The position numbers were made by a program, and so were the translations under genes. 64,000 bases of DNA, taken from positions 45,710,520 to 45,774,519 of the forward strand of contig NC_135505.1 in assembly GCF_052857255.1 (NCBI RefSeq). The letters run 5' to 3'. Shown one piece after another: positions 20,524 through 32,076 of the stretch (the first letter of the stretch is position 1; each line of letters begins with the position of its first letter). The stretch is from Amblyomma americanum. Its lineage: Eukaryota; Arthropoda; Arachnida; Ixodida; Ixodidae. Under the pieces are notes generated by a model. It was not told the DNA's origin, did no database searches, and was given only the letters and a program-made list of their open reading frames with translations.

Positions 20524-22255
20524 ATGAAAATATTAGTAGCCAAGGCGGTGGTCAGACTTCAGACCTCTCTGGCAACGGAAGATGCTATGAACCTCTGGCT
20601 CCGGAGAGGCCGCCATTGGAATCTGAACCTGGCAAAGTTTAACGTTAAAACCTTATCTAATGAGGCCACCCTAGCAGTGTTGTTCGAGGAATTACCGGGA
20701 ATTAAATTGGATGTCATAGGGCTTAGTGAAGTTAGGAGGACAAGTGAGGCGTATACAGTACTAAAGGACGGGCACATACTTTGCTATCGCGGATTACCAC
20801 ATAGACGAGCACAAGGTGTGGGATTCCTCGTTATTCAGGATATAGTTGCCAACGCAGAAAAATCTATAATATTAACGAGAGGGTCGTAGCTCTCGTGATT
20901 AGGCTCGATAGGCGGTACAAGCTGAAGGTAGCGCAGGCCTACGAGCCTACATCCAGCCATGATGACCAGGCCGATGAAAGCTGCTATGAAGACGTGGAAT
21001 TGGCAATGAACAAAGTAAAATCACAGTGCACTGTATTGATGGGCTACTTCAATGCGAAAGTGGGCACGAAGCAGGCTGGTGATCAGGCGTTATGCGACAA
21101 TGGGATAGGTTCTAGGAATCACAGAAGAGAGTTGCTAGTAGAGTTCGCACATAGAAATAATTCCCGGATCAAGAATACCTTCTTCCGCAAAGGAGAAATT
21201 TGGAAGTGGACCTGGAAGAACTATGGTGAGACTAAAAATGAAATCGGCATCATACTATGAGCTCAACCTGGCATCGTTCAGGATGTGTATGTCCTCGAAA
21301 AGCTGCGCTGTAGCGACAACAAAATGGTGAGGTCTTAAATCAGCTTAGACATGAAGAGGGAACGGAAGAAGCTAGTGAAGAGAAAGTCCATAAGAGAGTT
21401 AGCGGTAGGAGGGAAAATAGAGGAATTCAGGATATCGCTGCAGAGCAGATATTAAGCATTAACTGGGGAAAGGAAGATCTTAATGTTGAAGCAATGAGCG
21501 ATAATCTGACAGCTATCATTACGGAGTGCGCAGTAGAAGGAGGTGGTAGCATCCTTCGACAGCATACTGGCAAGCTATCTCAGGAGACGAAAGATCTAAT
21601 TAAAAAACGCCAAAATGTGAGTACATCTAACCCTACAGAGAGAATTGGACTAGCAGAGCTATCGAAGTTAATAAATAAGCGAAAGGGGGTGGGGGGATAG
21701 CCGACATAGTGAAGTTTCATATGAAGAGAATCGACCATGCTATAAAGAGCAGAGGTAGCCTAAACGCGGTGAAAAGCAAACTAGGCGCAGGTAAGAACCA
21801 GACTTATCCTTTAAGAAATAAGGAGGGCAATGTCATTAGCAACATGGATAAAATAGCTAAGGTAGCCGAAGATTTATACACAAATCAATAGAGTAGACAA
21901 TGTAATGAGTTGATTAATGAGAGCGACAGTAGCGAACAACAATGCGTCATCCAGCCAGTAACGAAAGAGGAAGTAAAGAAAGCCTTAGAATCAATTGATA
22001 AGGAAAAAGCAGCTGGAGAGGATCAGGTAACAGCAGATCTTCTAAAGGACGGAGGGGAGGCTGTGCTAGATAAACTTGCCACTCTGTATACGAAATACCT
22101 TATGACATCGAGCGTGCCAGAAGCTTGCAAGAACGCAATTATGATCTGAATTCATAATAAAGGAGACGCCAAGAACTTGAAAAATTGCAGACCGGTCAAC
22201 TTACTGTCCATTGACTACAAGTTATCTACTAAGGTAATTGCTAATTTATTTATTT
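20524..22255 (+). pseudogene. RTE-clade LINE, endonuclease and start of reverse transcriptase
   Basis: The apurinic-type endonuclease is read from about 20,600: LDVIGLSEVRR (the catalytic Glu block), VLMGYFNAKVG (normally a GDFN block, here GYFN) and WTWKNYGETKNEIG near the end. A stop at about 20,887 and further frame changes interrupt it. From 21,494 the linker and then the polymerase fingers follow (EVKKALESIDKEKAAGEDQV, LLKDGGEAV, KNLKNCRPVNLLS). The domain style matches RTE/BovB LINEs. The copy is cut at about 22,255 by a Jockey-type LINE on the other strand and resumes at about 25,365. Confidence 0.85.
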
Positions 22256-22670
22256 AGAAATACTGCCAATCCAAATCGGGATCATCGCAGGAAGGGCAAA
22301 AACAGTATTCAACAAAGCAGGTACCTAAAACACAGCGTTGCAACTATATTAGAACAGTGGCTGTTAGGTTTAATAGCAATAATAATAATCGGTGAGAAAT
22401 AACATGGGAGCAACAATACAAGGGAAAAGAAATAAGAACATAAATGCATTACACATTAGAAAGAACAATTTTCATTAGATCAAATAGAGCACTGGAGCTG
22501 ACAAAATGGTGTTTATAATGCACGTTGTAGAGCTAGTAGGTGCGCTTCATATGTCTCTAAAAAATTTTTCTAAAGATGAACTGGTTACACTTGATGGTAG
22601 GTTATTCCATTCTCGAATGGCTGGCGGAAAAAAACGAACGTCTAAGACAGTCTGTGTTGAATCGATAATC

Positions 22671-24600
22671 TTAAAGTGTTTGTGAGTGCTTATGTCTCGT
22701 TGTTCTTGTTTCTGATTTTGAAATATACCTTGTACAATCTGTGTTCACCATGTTGTGAATAAGTTGATAAAGTAGTTTCTGTCTTGCAAGCCTGGCCCGG
22801 TTTTTTAACGTAAGTATTCCAGCGTTGTTTATGAGTTCTGTGGGTGATTCAGTTTGTCTGTATTTGTTACAGATAAATCTTACAGCTTTCCTTTGAACTC
22901 CCTCTAGTTTCTTTATTAGTTTGTCTCTAAACGGAAACCAGGCTATATTCGCATATTGAAGTACAGGTCTCACAAAAGTATTGTAGGAAAGTAATTTAAT
23001 GTCTGACGGCGCGTCTCGGAGGTGCCTCTTGACAAAGGAAAGTCGTTTCAGTGCAGATGACGTAATGAAGTTCACGCCAGACTTCCATTTCAGATCAGAT
23101 TATACAATTTAACCAAGGTATTTATGCTGTGTAACTGCGGGAAGAGGGATATTGTTCAGTGTGTATGAAAAGTCCGATACGTTACGTTTCCTGGTAATTC
23201 GCAAGATGGCTGATTTTTCGATATTAATACTCATTTGGCATTTAGCGCACCAATCAGATAGAGACTGTAGCGCATGGTTAAGTGCTATGTGATCATCTGA
23301 AGAATTAATCTCATGGTACAGTATGCAATCGTCAGCAAAAAGCCTCATTCCAATAGGAATGATAGCTGGTAAATCATTGATGAAGATAATAAATAAAATA
23401 GGCGAGAGAACAGTGCCCTGGGGCACACCGGACGTAACTTCAGTTATGTCGGACTTTTCATGGCTAAATTTTACGAATTGTGATCTATTAGCTAAGTAGT
23501 TTTTAATCCATTTAATGATTGGTCCTTCGCCAAGTGTAGATTTCAACTTTAGAATTAGTTTTTTATGGGATACATGATCGAATACTTTAGAAAAGTCTAG
23601 TAAAATGAGGTCAATTTGATTTTGATGGTCGATGCTTAGTGAAACGTCATGTATAAGTTCACGAGCTGTGTGACGGTAGATAGTTTTTTGCGAAATCCGT
23701 GCTGAAACGGCGATATAATTTGATTACATTCAATTAAGGATGTTATATGGTTCAATATTATGTGTTCCCATAGTTTGCAAGCGGTACTTGTAAGTGAAAT
23801 GGGCCTAAAGTTACAGACTTGATCTTCATATCCATATTTGTGGATAGGAATTATTTTGGCCAATTTCCAGCCTGCTCGAAGGGAAGATGAAGATAATGAT
23901 TTGTTGAAAATAAGGGATAGGTATTTCGCTATCCATTCTGCATATCTTGTTAGAAATGCATTGAGTATATTGTCGGGTCCAGATTCCTTTTAAAATCTAA
24001 TTTTAGCAAGAGGTTGAGTGCACCAGCTTCATCAACTGTAAGTGGCTGAAGGCACGTGTTGGAAGCTGTTAAGTGTGGTAGGTTTCCGTCATCAGTAGTG
24101 AAGATCGACTAAAGTAGTTATTCAGTAAGTTTGCTCTGGATTTGCTTTCTTCAGGACTCATCACCTTAGTATCTTGTTTTTTAGGGTTTAAATATTGCCA
24201 AAATTTACGCAGAGAATCTTTCGGGAAGCTACTTAGTTTGCAAGAAAAAAGTTCGCTTTGGCGACTTTTCTTTTTGATTTCATATTACTGATTGCACCTG
24301 AGAGAATAGAACTCCCTTTGACACTGGTTTTTTTAAAGATTTTCTAAGCCTTCTGACTTTTCGCTTGGCATGAATGATGTTGCGATTTATCCACGGGTTG
24401 TGTTTATTCGTTTTCTTAGTTTTAACTGGTACGTAGTTAGTCATGCAAAAAGCTATAATTCGTTTGAATCTTTGCCGCGGTGTTTCAGTGTCAGTGCTAC
24501 TGTATAGTGCAAGCTGTTCAAAAGAAGAGAATTCGTAAGATAGGTGGTCGAGTATGCTGGTGTCGTCTGCTCTGTAAAAATCCGGAAATGATAGCAATGA
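22671..24600 (-). pseudogene. Jockey/CR1-type LINE reverse transcriptase
   Basis: The order on the minus strand is a basic linker (24,280-24,597), CNFRPISLTSTACKLWEHII and FQHGFRKKLST (23,636-23,863), SGVPQGTVLSPILFIIFIND and the catalytic MRLFADDCILY (23,109-23,546), then the thumb and C-terminus (22,671-23,075; FVRPVLQYANIAWFPF). Several frame breaks separate these blocks. The C-terminus matches the family signature seen at 900-1300. Confidence 0.88.
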
Positions 24601-24619
24601 TTTTTAGGGCGTTGGCAGG

Positions 24620-25364
24620 TCATGAATGGCGATATTGCAGTGTTATTTTGTGATCTGACATACCATCTAGGAGTTGTAGATTTGCTTTGTCTGTAGGAAA
24701 GCGATCACTAGGAAAAACTAGATCTAGCATGTTTGAACGGCTACCTTGTACACGCGTTGGCTGATTTGTTATCTGACTCAAATTAAACGTGAGCATGATA
24801 TCAAAGAGTACATCTGCGCGTTTAGAATGATGCTGCATAGTATTCCATTCAATATCAAGTTGATTGAAATCCCCCATCATGATTAATCTGACTCCAAGGA
24901 AGTGCCGAAGCATGTAGGCATGCAATGACTGCAGTGCGTCGATGCTTGAAGATGGGCTGCGATAAAAGCAGCCGATAAAGACTGATCGCGATGAATACGA
25001 GTTTGCAAATGATTGCTTCAACCTCCTTGACTTCAGGAAGAACTACGAATGGCATTTCTCTTCTAATCAAGATAGCAACTCTCCCGCCCCGTGTTAAGCT
25101 ATCTTTTCGGACTATTGCGTAGTTGGGGGAGTTAACTCGCAATCTTTAATATTGCTTGATAACCATGTTTCCGTGATTGCAATGAGGTCTGGGCTGACGG
25201 AAAAGAGGAATGATTCAAACTCGGCTGTTTTGTTGACTAAGCTACGAACGTTCATGTTGGCAAATGTTATTTCAGACGCTGATTTGGGTGGCGAGGACGT
25301 AGCAAGCGAGTTTCGGCTGGGTGGTTATTTTCGTTTCTAGTCTGAGCACCTGGCTCAGAGTGCT
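24620..25364 (-). pseudogene. Jockey/CR1-type LINE endonuclease domain
   Basis: The minus strand gives LIAITETWLSS (catalytic Glu block), TRGGRVAILI, FIGCFYRSPSS, IMMGDFNQLDIEW (catalytic Asp/Asn block) and MSDHKI (catalytic Asp-His block). That is the full motif order of the APE-type nuclease that nicks the insertion site. Two frames must be joined around 25,020-25,120. Coding starts inside the domain at the right edge, which marks the 5' truncation. Confidence 0.86.
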
Positions 25365-25930
25365 GTCTATCTCGTCAGAGTCAGGGCAACGTTAGACTTC
25401 AATCAACCAAATGATCAGGCAGGCTTTAGTAATGTATATTCCACAATAGATCTTATTCACACTATTAATCAGATGATAGAAAAATATGAAAAATATAATC
25501 AACCATAAATATAGCCTTCAATGATTAAGAGAAAGCATTCAGCTAAGTGGAAATCTCTGCAGTCCTACAGGTATTGCGGAATCAGGGACTAGAAGAGCCC
25601 GATGTAAAAATAGTGGAAGACATATAAAGCAACTACACCGCCATCAATGTCCTCCATAAAGTCTGGAATAAAATTCTAATAAGTAAGGGTGTCACCAAGG
25701 AGACATGTTCTCGCCAATACACTCACCGCCTGTTTACTAGATGTATTCCGATGCCTAAATTTGGAATAGTTGGGGATAACAGTTAGTGGAGAATTTCTAA
25801 TTCTTCTGCTATTCGCTGATGACATTACCTTGCTGAGTCATTAAGGAGGGGAACTGCAAATATGCTTAATGAGTTAAGACAGGCAGAGCGGCTTTAAAGC
25901 CTCAATAGCGACTGCGTCCAATAGTATTCC
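25365..25930 (+). pseudogene. RTE-clade LINE, reverse transcriptase resumed
   Basis: After the insertion the RTE protein continues with TLDFNQPNDQAGF, the HTINQMIEKY block and VLRNQGLEEPDVKIVEDI, all standard RTE polymerase elements lying directly after the block lost at 22,255. The frame is full of stops and shifts. The GDD/YADD equivalent reads only as an eroded FADDI-like stretch at about 25,812-25,830. The 3' end is not identifiable. Confidence 0.75.
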
Positions 25931-26269
25931 TGCGTCCAGTTGGCCAAACGAAGTGCCATTTTCAACTTTTTCGAAAAACGGTAGCGGAACACCAACGTAG
26001 GATTCCGATCAACTAAATTTAGCGGGGAGGGAGGGCGCCAGGCGGTAGGCGCTGTTAAGTGTATGAGAAGTTGTACCGAGGCACCCAAACTTGGCTCCAT
26101 CACTTTAGTGTCGGCGTGGGCGGAAGTTGACCTGGGGCGGAAGCAGTCTCGAACAGTATAAAGTGCGGTGAGGGACGGCAGGTTGCACAAGCGTAGACCA
26201 TGACAGCTGCTCGTACGTTTCTTAGTGCCTTGATCTCGAAGTCGGACAATAATGTCTTTGAACCACATG
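25931..26269. other. No gene seen
   Basis: Between the decayed RTE and the Penelope-like copy. Short frames show no family features; part may be Penelope 3' sequence whose limit cannot be set. Confidence 0.35.
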
Positions 26270-26540
26270 GTTTACAACCAGCTCGAAGGTCTTGAATAGG
26301 CGCATTCTCTCGTCCATAACTACAGCGCAAACGACAGGACAGAGATGAAGAAGGGACGCCACACAGCGCTGACTCACAACTAAAGATTTATTGGATGCCA
26401 GCAGGTATAAATACCTCCCTGGCGGCCAGAAAGAATGCAGTCCACACTTACATGCGTGACTGACAACTGGTGTGCCAGTCATGTGCCTCCAAGCAAATCA
26501 CATGCGCGAGAATACAATATAATCAGTGAGCAAGCACTTG

Positions 26541-27347
26541 TCAATATTCGCAATCAAGGTATCGTCTTTCTTTTCCTGACAACGCAATGGATGAAGCACT
26601 GATGCATTCTTCCGGGAGCCTACCTATTAAGTGAGCTTCAATGATCTCCCTTGCTAACGAGTCACGGTTCTTTTCTAACACTGCACTTTCATGATAGTTT
26701 GGCGCGCAGACGTAGGTTTCATCGTCATCTTCATTGCCTTCGCAGTGCCTGCAATGTTTCGCCACGTGGCCAGAGATAGCGACACAGGAGACATTATACT
26801 CATGCCCTTTGAGTCTTTCGTTTAAACATCGGCCGGTTTGGCCGATGTATCGCTTACCACAAGACAGTGGCAGCGAATATACCACCCCTTCCTGGCAAGG
26901 CACAAACTGTTTTGCGTGCTTTATCGGGCACTTGCGTGATTCTTTATTCTCTGAATTTACTTTCTTAATAAGGCTGGACAGTCGTTTGGGCGCCGAAAAG
27001 ACGACATCAACGCCTGCATGTTTTCCGATTCTTTTTAGATTGTGCGACACTTTGTGAAGATATGGCAGCACAACAATCTTCCTTTTCTTCGTCTCTTTCG
27101 TACATTCGCTATTTCCTTTTGATTTTTACTTTTCCTGTAGTTTTCCTGCCACGGAAACTAATAATTCGGACGGGTAGCCTGCCTTTGCCAGGCGGTCTAC
27201 TTGGTTGCTGAAGCTATGCTCCAACCTGTGTTCACAGGATTTGTTCACTGAGTTGCTAAAAACGGTATGTATAATTGCCCTTTTCACCAGCTTGGAGTGA
27301 GCTGATGAAAACGGCAAGATGGGCTTAACATCACGGGGCTCATAAGC
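26541..27347 (-). pseudogene. Penelope-like GIY-YIG endonuclease with connector
   Basis: The connector (LPFSSAHSKLVKRAI, LEHSFSNQVDRLAKAGYP) runs from about 27,325 to a TAA near 27,124; a single A/T difference from the other copy makes this stop. The nuclease frame 27,071-26,541 then has VVYSLPLSCGKRYIGQTGR (the GIY...YIG core), the CCHC-like HVAKHCRHC, and CISASSIALS near the end. GIY-YIG nucleases of this class make the nick used for insertion. Confidence 0.9.
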
Positions 27348-27790
27348 TCAACAAACATGAGATGAAGTGAAATGAAGCGAAATATCTAAAAACCTAATAA
27401 AATCATTCAATGGTACTTCGTGTGTTAACACCAATGGTGTGAGGCATTCTGAGAACACCGAAAGGACGTCAGGGAATTGCTGCTCGAAACCAAGGTTGTC
27501 ACAATCTAAAAACACAAAGTAGTCATCAACGAATCTAAAAAATGCTACAAACTCTGGAACCTTCAAATCGCTCTTTCATCCTTCTGTCTCGTGCTGCTAG
27601 GAACACGTCACTAAGGAAAGGCGCTAGACATGAACCAATACAGATCCCCTCTTTCTGAATAAAAACTTCGCCATTCCATTCTGCAAAAGTTGAGCCAAGA
27701 TAGAGTGACAACAATTCAAGGAACCCAGTAGTGGAAATTCCGCTCTCATTCTGAAAAGCAACAGGAGATTGGAACATGGCAGCAGCATGT
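27348..27790 (-). pseudogene. Penelope-like reverse transcriptase core
   Basis: Read on the minus strand: STTGFLELLSLYLGSTF, then GICIGSCLAPFLSDVFLAA, then the catalytic FRFVDDYFVFLDC. The two conserved aspartates are present in the VDD box, and the wording is typical of Penelope rather than LINE polymerases. The frame changes once near 27,540-27,566. The N-terminal polymerase blocks are missing here but are present in the plus-strand copy. Confidence 0.88.
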
Positions 27791-27794
27791 AGCT

Positions 27795-28836
27795 ATGTTC
27801 TTGCAGCAAAAACTGAATCTTTTATCAATTGACGACCCTTTTAGAGTAAAAAGTTCAAAAGATGTTATCGCGTTTCTAGAAAGTAACTACAGCAAGAAGC
27901 TTTGTGGATTTTCAGTCGATGTAAAGGATCTTTATTACACCATTCCTCAAGCAGAAATTTTGTCTTCTGTCAATGACCTGATTGATGTATATGGTGCTGT
28001 TGCATTTCACTCCATCTCATGTTTGTTGGGCTTATGAGCCCCGTGATGTTAAGCCCATCTTGCCGTTTTCATCAGCTCACTCCAAGCTGGTGAAAAGGGC
28101 AATTATACATACCGTTTTTAGCAACTCAGTGAACAAATCCTGTGAACACAGGTTGGAGCATAGCTTCAGCAACCAAGTAGACCGCCTGGCAAAGGCAGGC
28201 TACCCGTCCGAATTATTAGTTTCCGTGGCAGGAAAACTACAGGAAAAGTTAAAATCAAAAGGAAATAGCGAATGTACGAAAGAGACGAAGAAAAGGAAGA
28301 TTGTTGTGCTGCCATATCTTCACAAAGTGTCGCACAATCTAAAAAGAATCGGAAAACATGCAGGCGTTGATGTCGTCTTTTCGGCGCCCAAACGACTGTC
28401 CAGCCTGATTAAGAAAGTAAATTCAGAGAATAAAGAATCACGCAAGTGCCCGATAAAGCACGCAAAACAGTTTGTGCCTTGCCAGGAAGGGGTGGTATAT
28501 TCGCTGCCACTGTCTTGTGGTAAGCGATACATCGGCCAAACCGGCCGATGTTTAAACGAAAGACTCAAAGAGCATGAGTATAATGTCTCCTGTGTCGCTA
28601 TCTCTGGCCACGTGGCGAAACATTGCAGGCACTGCGAAGGCAATGAAGATGACGATGAAACCTACGTCTGCGCGCCAAACTATCATGAAAGTGCAGTGTT
28701 AGAAAAGAACCGTGACTCGTTAGCAAGGGAGATCATTGAAGCTCACTTAATAGGTAGGCTCCCGGAAGAATGCATCAGTGCTTCATCTATCGCGTTGTCA
28801 GAAAAAGAAAGACGATACCTTGATTGCGAATATTGA
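27795..28836 (+). pseudogene. Penelope-like RT fragment fused to GIY-YIG nuclease
   Basis: From 27,795 the protein shows DVIAFLESNYS and FSVDVKDLYYTIPQ, the polymerase block with the first catalytic Asp. At about 28,007-28,014 it jumps, with ATTTCA microhomology and a frame change, to the end of the polymerase (PSHVCWAYEPRDVK). It then runs open for 284 codons through the connector and the GIY-YIG nuclease (VVYSLPLSCGKRYIGQTGR, HVAKHCRHC) to a TGA at 28,834-28,836. The segment with the VDD box is deleted, so it cannot make a working polymerase. The nuclease part looks intact. Confidence 0.9.
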
Positions 28837-28876
28837 CAAGTGCTTGCTCACTGATTATATTGTATTCTCGCGCATG
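27795..28876 (+). mobile_element. Penelope-like element, forward copy with internal deletion
   Basis: This head-to-head partner of the copy at 26,270-27,794 matches it almost perfectly over 28,013-28,876 (arm equivalent to 26,501-27,362). It carries an N-terminal polymerase block absent from the other copy. It is cut off at CGCGCATG (28,876), where a minisatellite starts. Confidence 0.88.
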
Positions 28877-28954
28877 TCTCCAACCCTTGGTCTCCTTGGT
28901 CTCCAACCCTTGCAGGTCTCCAACCCTTGCAGCTTGGTCTCCAACCCTTGCAGG
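28877..28954. repeat. Minisatellite, unit GGTCTCCAACCCTTGCA
   Basis: The words CTCCAACCCTTG and AGGTCTCCAACCCTTGCA recur four times with shorter pieces (CTTGGTCTCC) between. It lies exactly at the junction between the Penelope copy and the LINE remnant. Confidence 0.85.
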
Positions 28955-30420
28955 TACAGCATGAACAACAAAGGAGACAGAGGACATCCTTGCCTAAGCT
29001 CCCGCTGTATCTCTGCAGGCTCTGATACATATTTTCCCATTTTATAAGCACCCTGGTACCTTTATATTTATATTTTAAAAAAGTAATTACTCCATCTTCA
29101 ACATCCAATGTGCCCAGTATGTCCCACAAATACTCTTAAATAACGTTGTCGTAGGCTCTCTTAATATCCAGAAATGCTAGCCATAGGGTCCTGTGTTCCT
29201 TTCCATAAATCTGTATACTCTGCGTCAATGAAAACAGATTGTCCTCCAACCTCCTTTGTTTCCAGAACCCATTTTGTAGCTCCCCTAACACTCTCTCGTT
29301 CTCCACCCAAGCCTCAAACTGTCCTTTATAATCTGCATCACCACCCTGTAAACCACAGATGTCACTGTTATGGGACGGTAGTTACGTCAGCTTTGCCCCT
29401 TTTTCCTTATATACCATGTTTATTCTACTTAATCGCCATCCATCGGGGACTTTCCCATCCACTGTCATTTTATTCGCTACCTGTATTAATGTTTGCTTAG
29501 ATTTTCGTCCTAGCTTCTTTATTAACATAATCGGAATACCATCTCGTCCTGTTGATGTGACACTAGGAACCTTCTTCTCTGCCCTTTCCCAGTGTCTTTG
29601 CTCAAGTGAAGCTATTGCAGTAACCGGTCTATCCTCCTTCGATAAATTATGTGCAACATTTCTTTCTTTAAAATTTTCTGTCATCATTGTTCCTATGTGT
29701 TTTATCGCTTCATCCCTTGTCGAATACCCTTATCTGTAACAATAAACCTTTGTTCTAGCCTAGTCTTATTACTCATTGCATTTAGATGCTTCCAGAATTT
29801 TTGAGCGGCTTTTCTGTTCTTTTTATTTATTTTGATATCCATTGGGCACCCTTTCTTCTGATTTTATCATTAATAAAATAGGATGCTTCCCTTCTACACT
29901 TTATGAAGCTATCCCATTTCCTGTCTACTTCAACTTTTGGTTCCCCCCCTTCTTGGAATATCTGTGTTCCATGGACGCTTCCTGACGTTTCTCTATCGCC
30001 CTCTTGGCCTCCTCATCCCACAAAAATTTGGGTTTGCGTCTTTTCCCTTTTAGCTTTACTCGCAGCTTAGCTAGCTCTAGCTCCAGTAATCGAGTTACTT
30101 TCGTATAAGTCCATTCTGTTTCACTATCCTCAAAAATTACTTTCTCATTTTGTTTGGCCGCTGCTTCTAATTGCTTTTCAGAGTAAACATTCCCCTCTGA
30201 TTGTTCATCTCGCTTCAGCCCTACATTGGTTTCTCTTCTGAAACTTATCTTGATGCGCTTGTGGTTACTACCTAGACTTTTGGAACCATGTTCGTCTATG
30301 CTCATAACCCCTAATCTATTATACATACTCTGTGACATTAGTGCATCATCTATCGTCGACTGCAGTCTCCCTGCCTCCCATGTTATGAGCCCTTCACACT
30401 TCTCGGTACTGTTGCAGACA
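28955..30420 (-). pseudogene. CR1/L2-like LINE fragment
   Basis: On the minus strand from right: the end of the endonuclease (CEGLITWEAGR, STIDDALMSQSMYNRLG, then SNHKR where the catalytic SDH block belongs), a basic linker (29,925-30,338), polymerase fingers (STGRDGIPIMLIKKLG, VPDGWRLSRINMVYKEKG at 29,382-29,687), LDIKRAYDNV, and RQGCPLSPLLFMLYLQ at 28,955-29,010. The copy ends before the YADD box, at the minisatellite. Frames change repeatedly. It is the same family as the longer copy at 34,722-39,560. Confidence 0.82.
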
Positions 30421-30449
30421 GGAGAAGTCCGAACAGCTCCTCATCTGAC

Positions 30450-31365
30450 CTAAGAACCACCGCTCCCCCATTGCCATTGAAGTGAATGGGGACCCGGCAT
30501 TGGAGGTTGACACCCTCCGCGTATTGTGCTTGGACATCCAGAACGATGGCAAAACACTACCATCCTACAGAAACTCAAGCAAATTGCAGCCACGATATCG
30601 CACCTCATCCGCAGAGTTTCGAGCCACCAAAGGGGCATGATGTGTGTCGCCTCGTCCATGCCTTCGCCCTCAGGCATCTGCTCTAAACTAATCTACAGAT
30701 ACAACAATGCAAACTCGACATAAATGCTTTGGATGTCTTGATCAGCATGGCATTCAAGGTCGCACTTTATCTTCACCTCAACACATCGACAGACTGATTG
30801 CTAGGCCTGGACCTCCACAACATGATCGCGAAACGCGTAGAGGCCTGCCGACAGACTGAAAACATCATACTCACAAATCTTCACAGGATGGTAGATCCTG
30901 GACTCCCTGGAAATCAGAATACCGGCCAACAACCCAGCCCTCCTCCCTATCCCTCGACCTCTTCACCGGGAGCTGCTCATCCAGCCATTCCTGCGAATTG
31001 TGCCCCCGTCCCACCATGAAGAGCGCCGCAGAGCCCGTGTGAAGGCACTCAATGGAGTGTAGGGCTTCGAGCCAGACGCGGTATAAGTGGATGCTGCTTG
31101 CACGAGTGATAAAGCGAGCGCAGCCATTGTGGACTCATTAGCCACCCTCCTCATGCTACCTCTCCTCCAGACAGCGGCCCAGAGGCTGATGAGGAAGTCG
31201 CCACTGAAATTGCCATTACCCGCTCGGAAGCCGGATACATTAGCTCTAAAACTGCAGTTCAAAATTTTGTGCGAGGCTTAGTCCATCTCCGTGCTTCTGG
31301 CATACTGGAATTGGTTACCGATGCCATCGCTTCTCGGAAACCCTCAGGTGGTCTAAATTTTGTTT
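30450..31365 (+). pseudogene. I-clade LINE fragment: polymerase C-terminus and RNase H
   Basis: The reading VDTLRVLCLDIQNDG, LKQIAATISHLIRRVSS and a later YVDAA-like/TEIAITRSEAG, then SKTAVQNFVRG are the thumb region and RNase H domain of LINEs that carry their own RNase H. The same domain is well preserved at 55,607-57,331 on the other strand. Stops and frameshifts are frequent. It abuts the CR1/L2-like fragment with opposite orientation. Confidence 0.65.
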
Positions 31366-31969
31366 AATACGCAACTTTTATACAATGTTCTTTGCATCCT
31401 AGGTGTGGCTTCGGCGAAACAATCCCCACATTGAGTGATTGATTTATTGAATATTATTTATTAGAGCTCAAGATAATTGAGGTTTTTGAGTGCACCTCCT
31501 AGTGCGAAAAAATTAATAGTAGCAATTAATAATAATTGGTTTTTGATTTCGACTAGGATGTCCTTAACCCGCGTTTGTTTCCTCACCCACTCTGCCCGCT
31601 TCCGGTCTCTTAGCTTTAAGCCTATCATTTTTTTTTCCGTAGCTCGCTGAGTTGTCCTTAACTTAAGCTGAATGAACCCTTCTCGTTAGCCTCTACGTTT
31701 CTGTCCCGAGTACCTGAGTATCCCTAAGATACAGCCTGCTTCTCCCAACTGCTTCTCCCACAAACAGACAGTTTTAAATTCGTTCTCCTAAATATCTCTT
31801 GGTTTTGAGGACAGGAAATTCGCTAAGTGCCTGACTTTCAAGGTGTACAGCATCACCTCCATAAAGCGCGACTGATCTGTGCACTGACAAACTCAGCCAG
31901 TCATGTACTTTTTTCCCACAAATCCAAGAAATGTTTAGGCCGCAAATTTGATCAGGTGATTATTGGTTA
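31366..31969. other. No gene seen
   Basis: AT-rich DNA with a TTGATTGATTTATTGAATATTATTTATTA-type stretch starting near 31,436. No repeat family recognised. Confidence 0.4.
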
Positions 31970-32076
31970 TCAGGCGATGAAAGGCGCGGTACTGTTTCAT
32001 TCTATTTGGACGCCTGAACCGTGCACTGAGGGGAGGGAGGAAGATGGGAATGAAAGAGGTAAGCGAGAGAGGTGTA
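31970..32076 (-). repeat. SINE (Ruka-like) 3' fragment
   Basis: GGCGCGGTACTG and GACGCCTGAACCGTGC match the tail-proximal part of the family on the minus strand. It sits directly next to a fuller copy. Confidence 0.6.

Larger units (their letters stand above)
22256..25364 (-). mobile_element. Jockey/CR1-type LINE inserted in the RTE LINE
   Basis: A minus-strand LINE about 3.1 kb long, truncated at its 5' end (right side). Its 3' end (left side) shows the short repeat ATTTATTTA next to the RTE break, read on its own strand as TAAATAAAT. The RTE protein is continuous across the insertion except for a few residues. No clear target duplication was found. The protein is the same clade as the fragment at 461-1362. 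Confidence 0.82.
26270..27794 (-). mobile_element. Penelope-like element, reversed copy, 5'-truncated
   Basis: On the minus strand the order is reverse transcriptase core (27,348-27,790), connector, GIY-YIG nuclease (26,541-27,071) and a 3' region. The latter has a TATTTATACC box, AATAAATC and a GTGGCGTCCCTTCTTCATC word. The gene order RT then GIY-YIG is diagnostic of the Penelope class. It meets the plus-strand copy head to head at about 27,795. The outer limit near 26,270 is approximate. Confidence 0.85.

Noticed and set aside
26541..27071. Host GIY-YIG nuclease gene
   Set aside because: It is joined to a Penelope-type reverse transcriptase and is duplicated in reverse 1.5 kb away.
28877..28954. 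CRISPR-like array
   Set aside because: Units are direct tandem copies without unique spacers, in an animal genome; it is a minisatellite.
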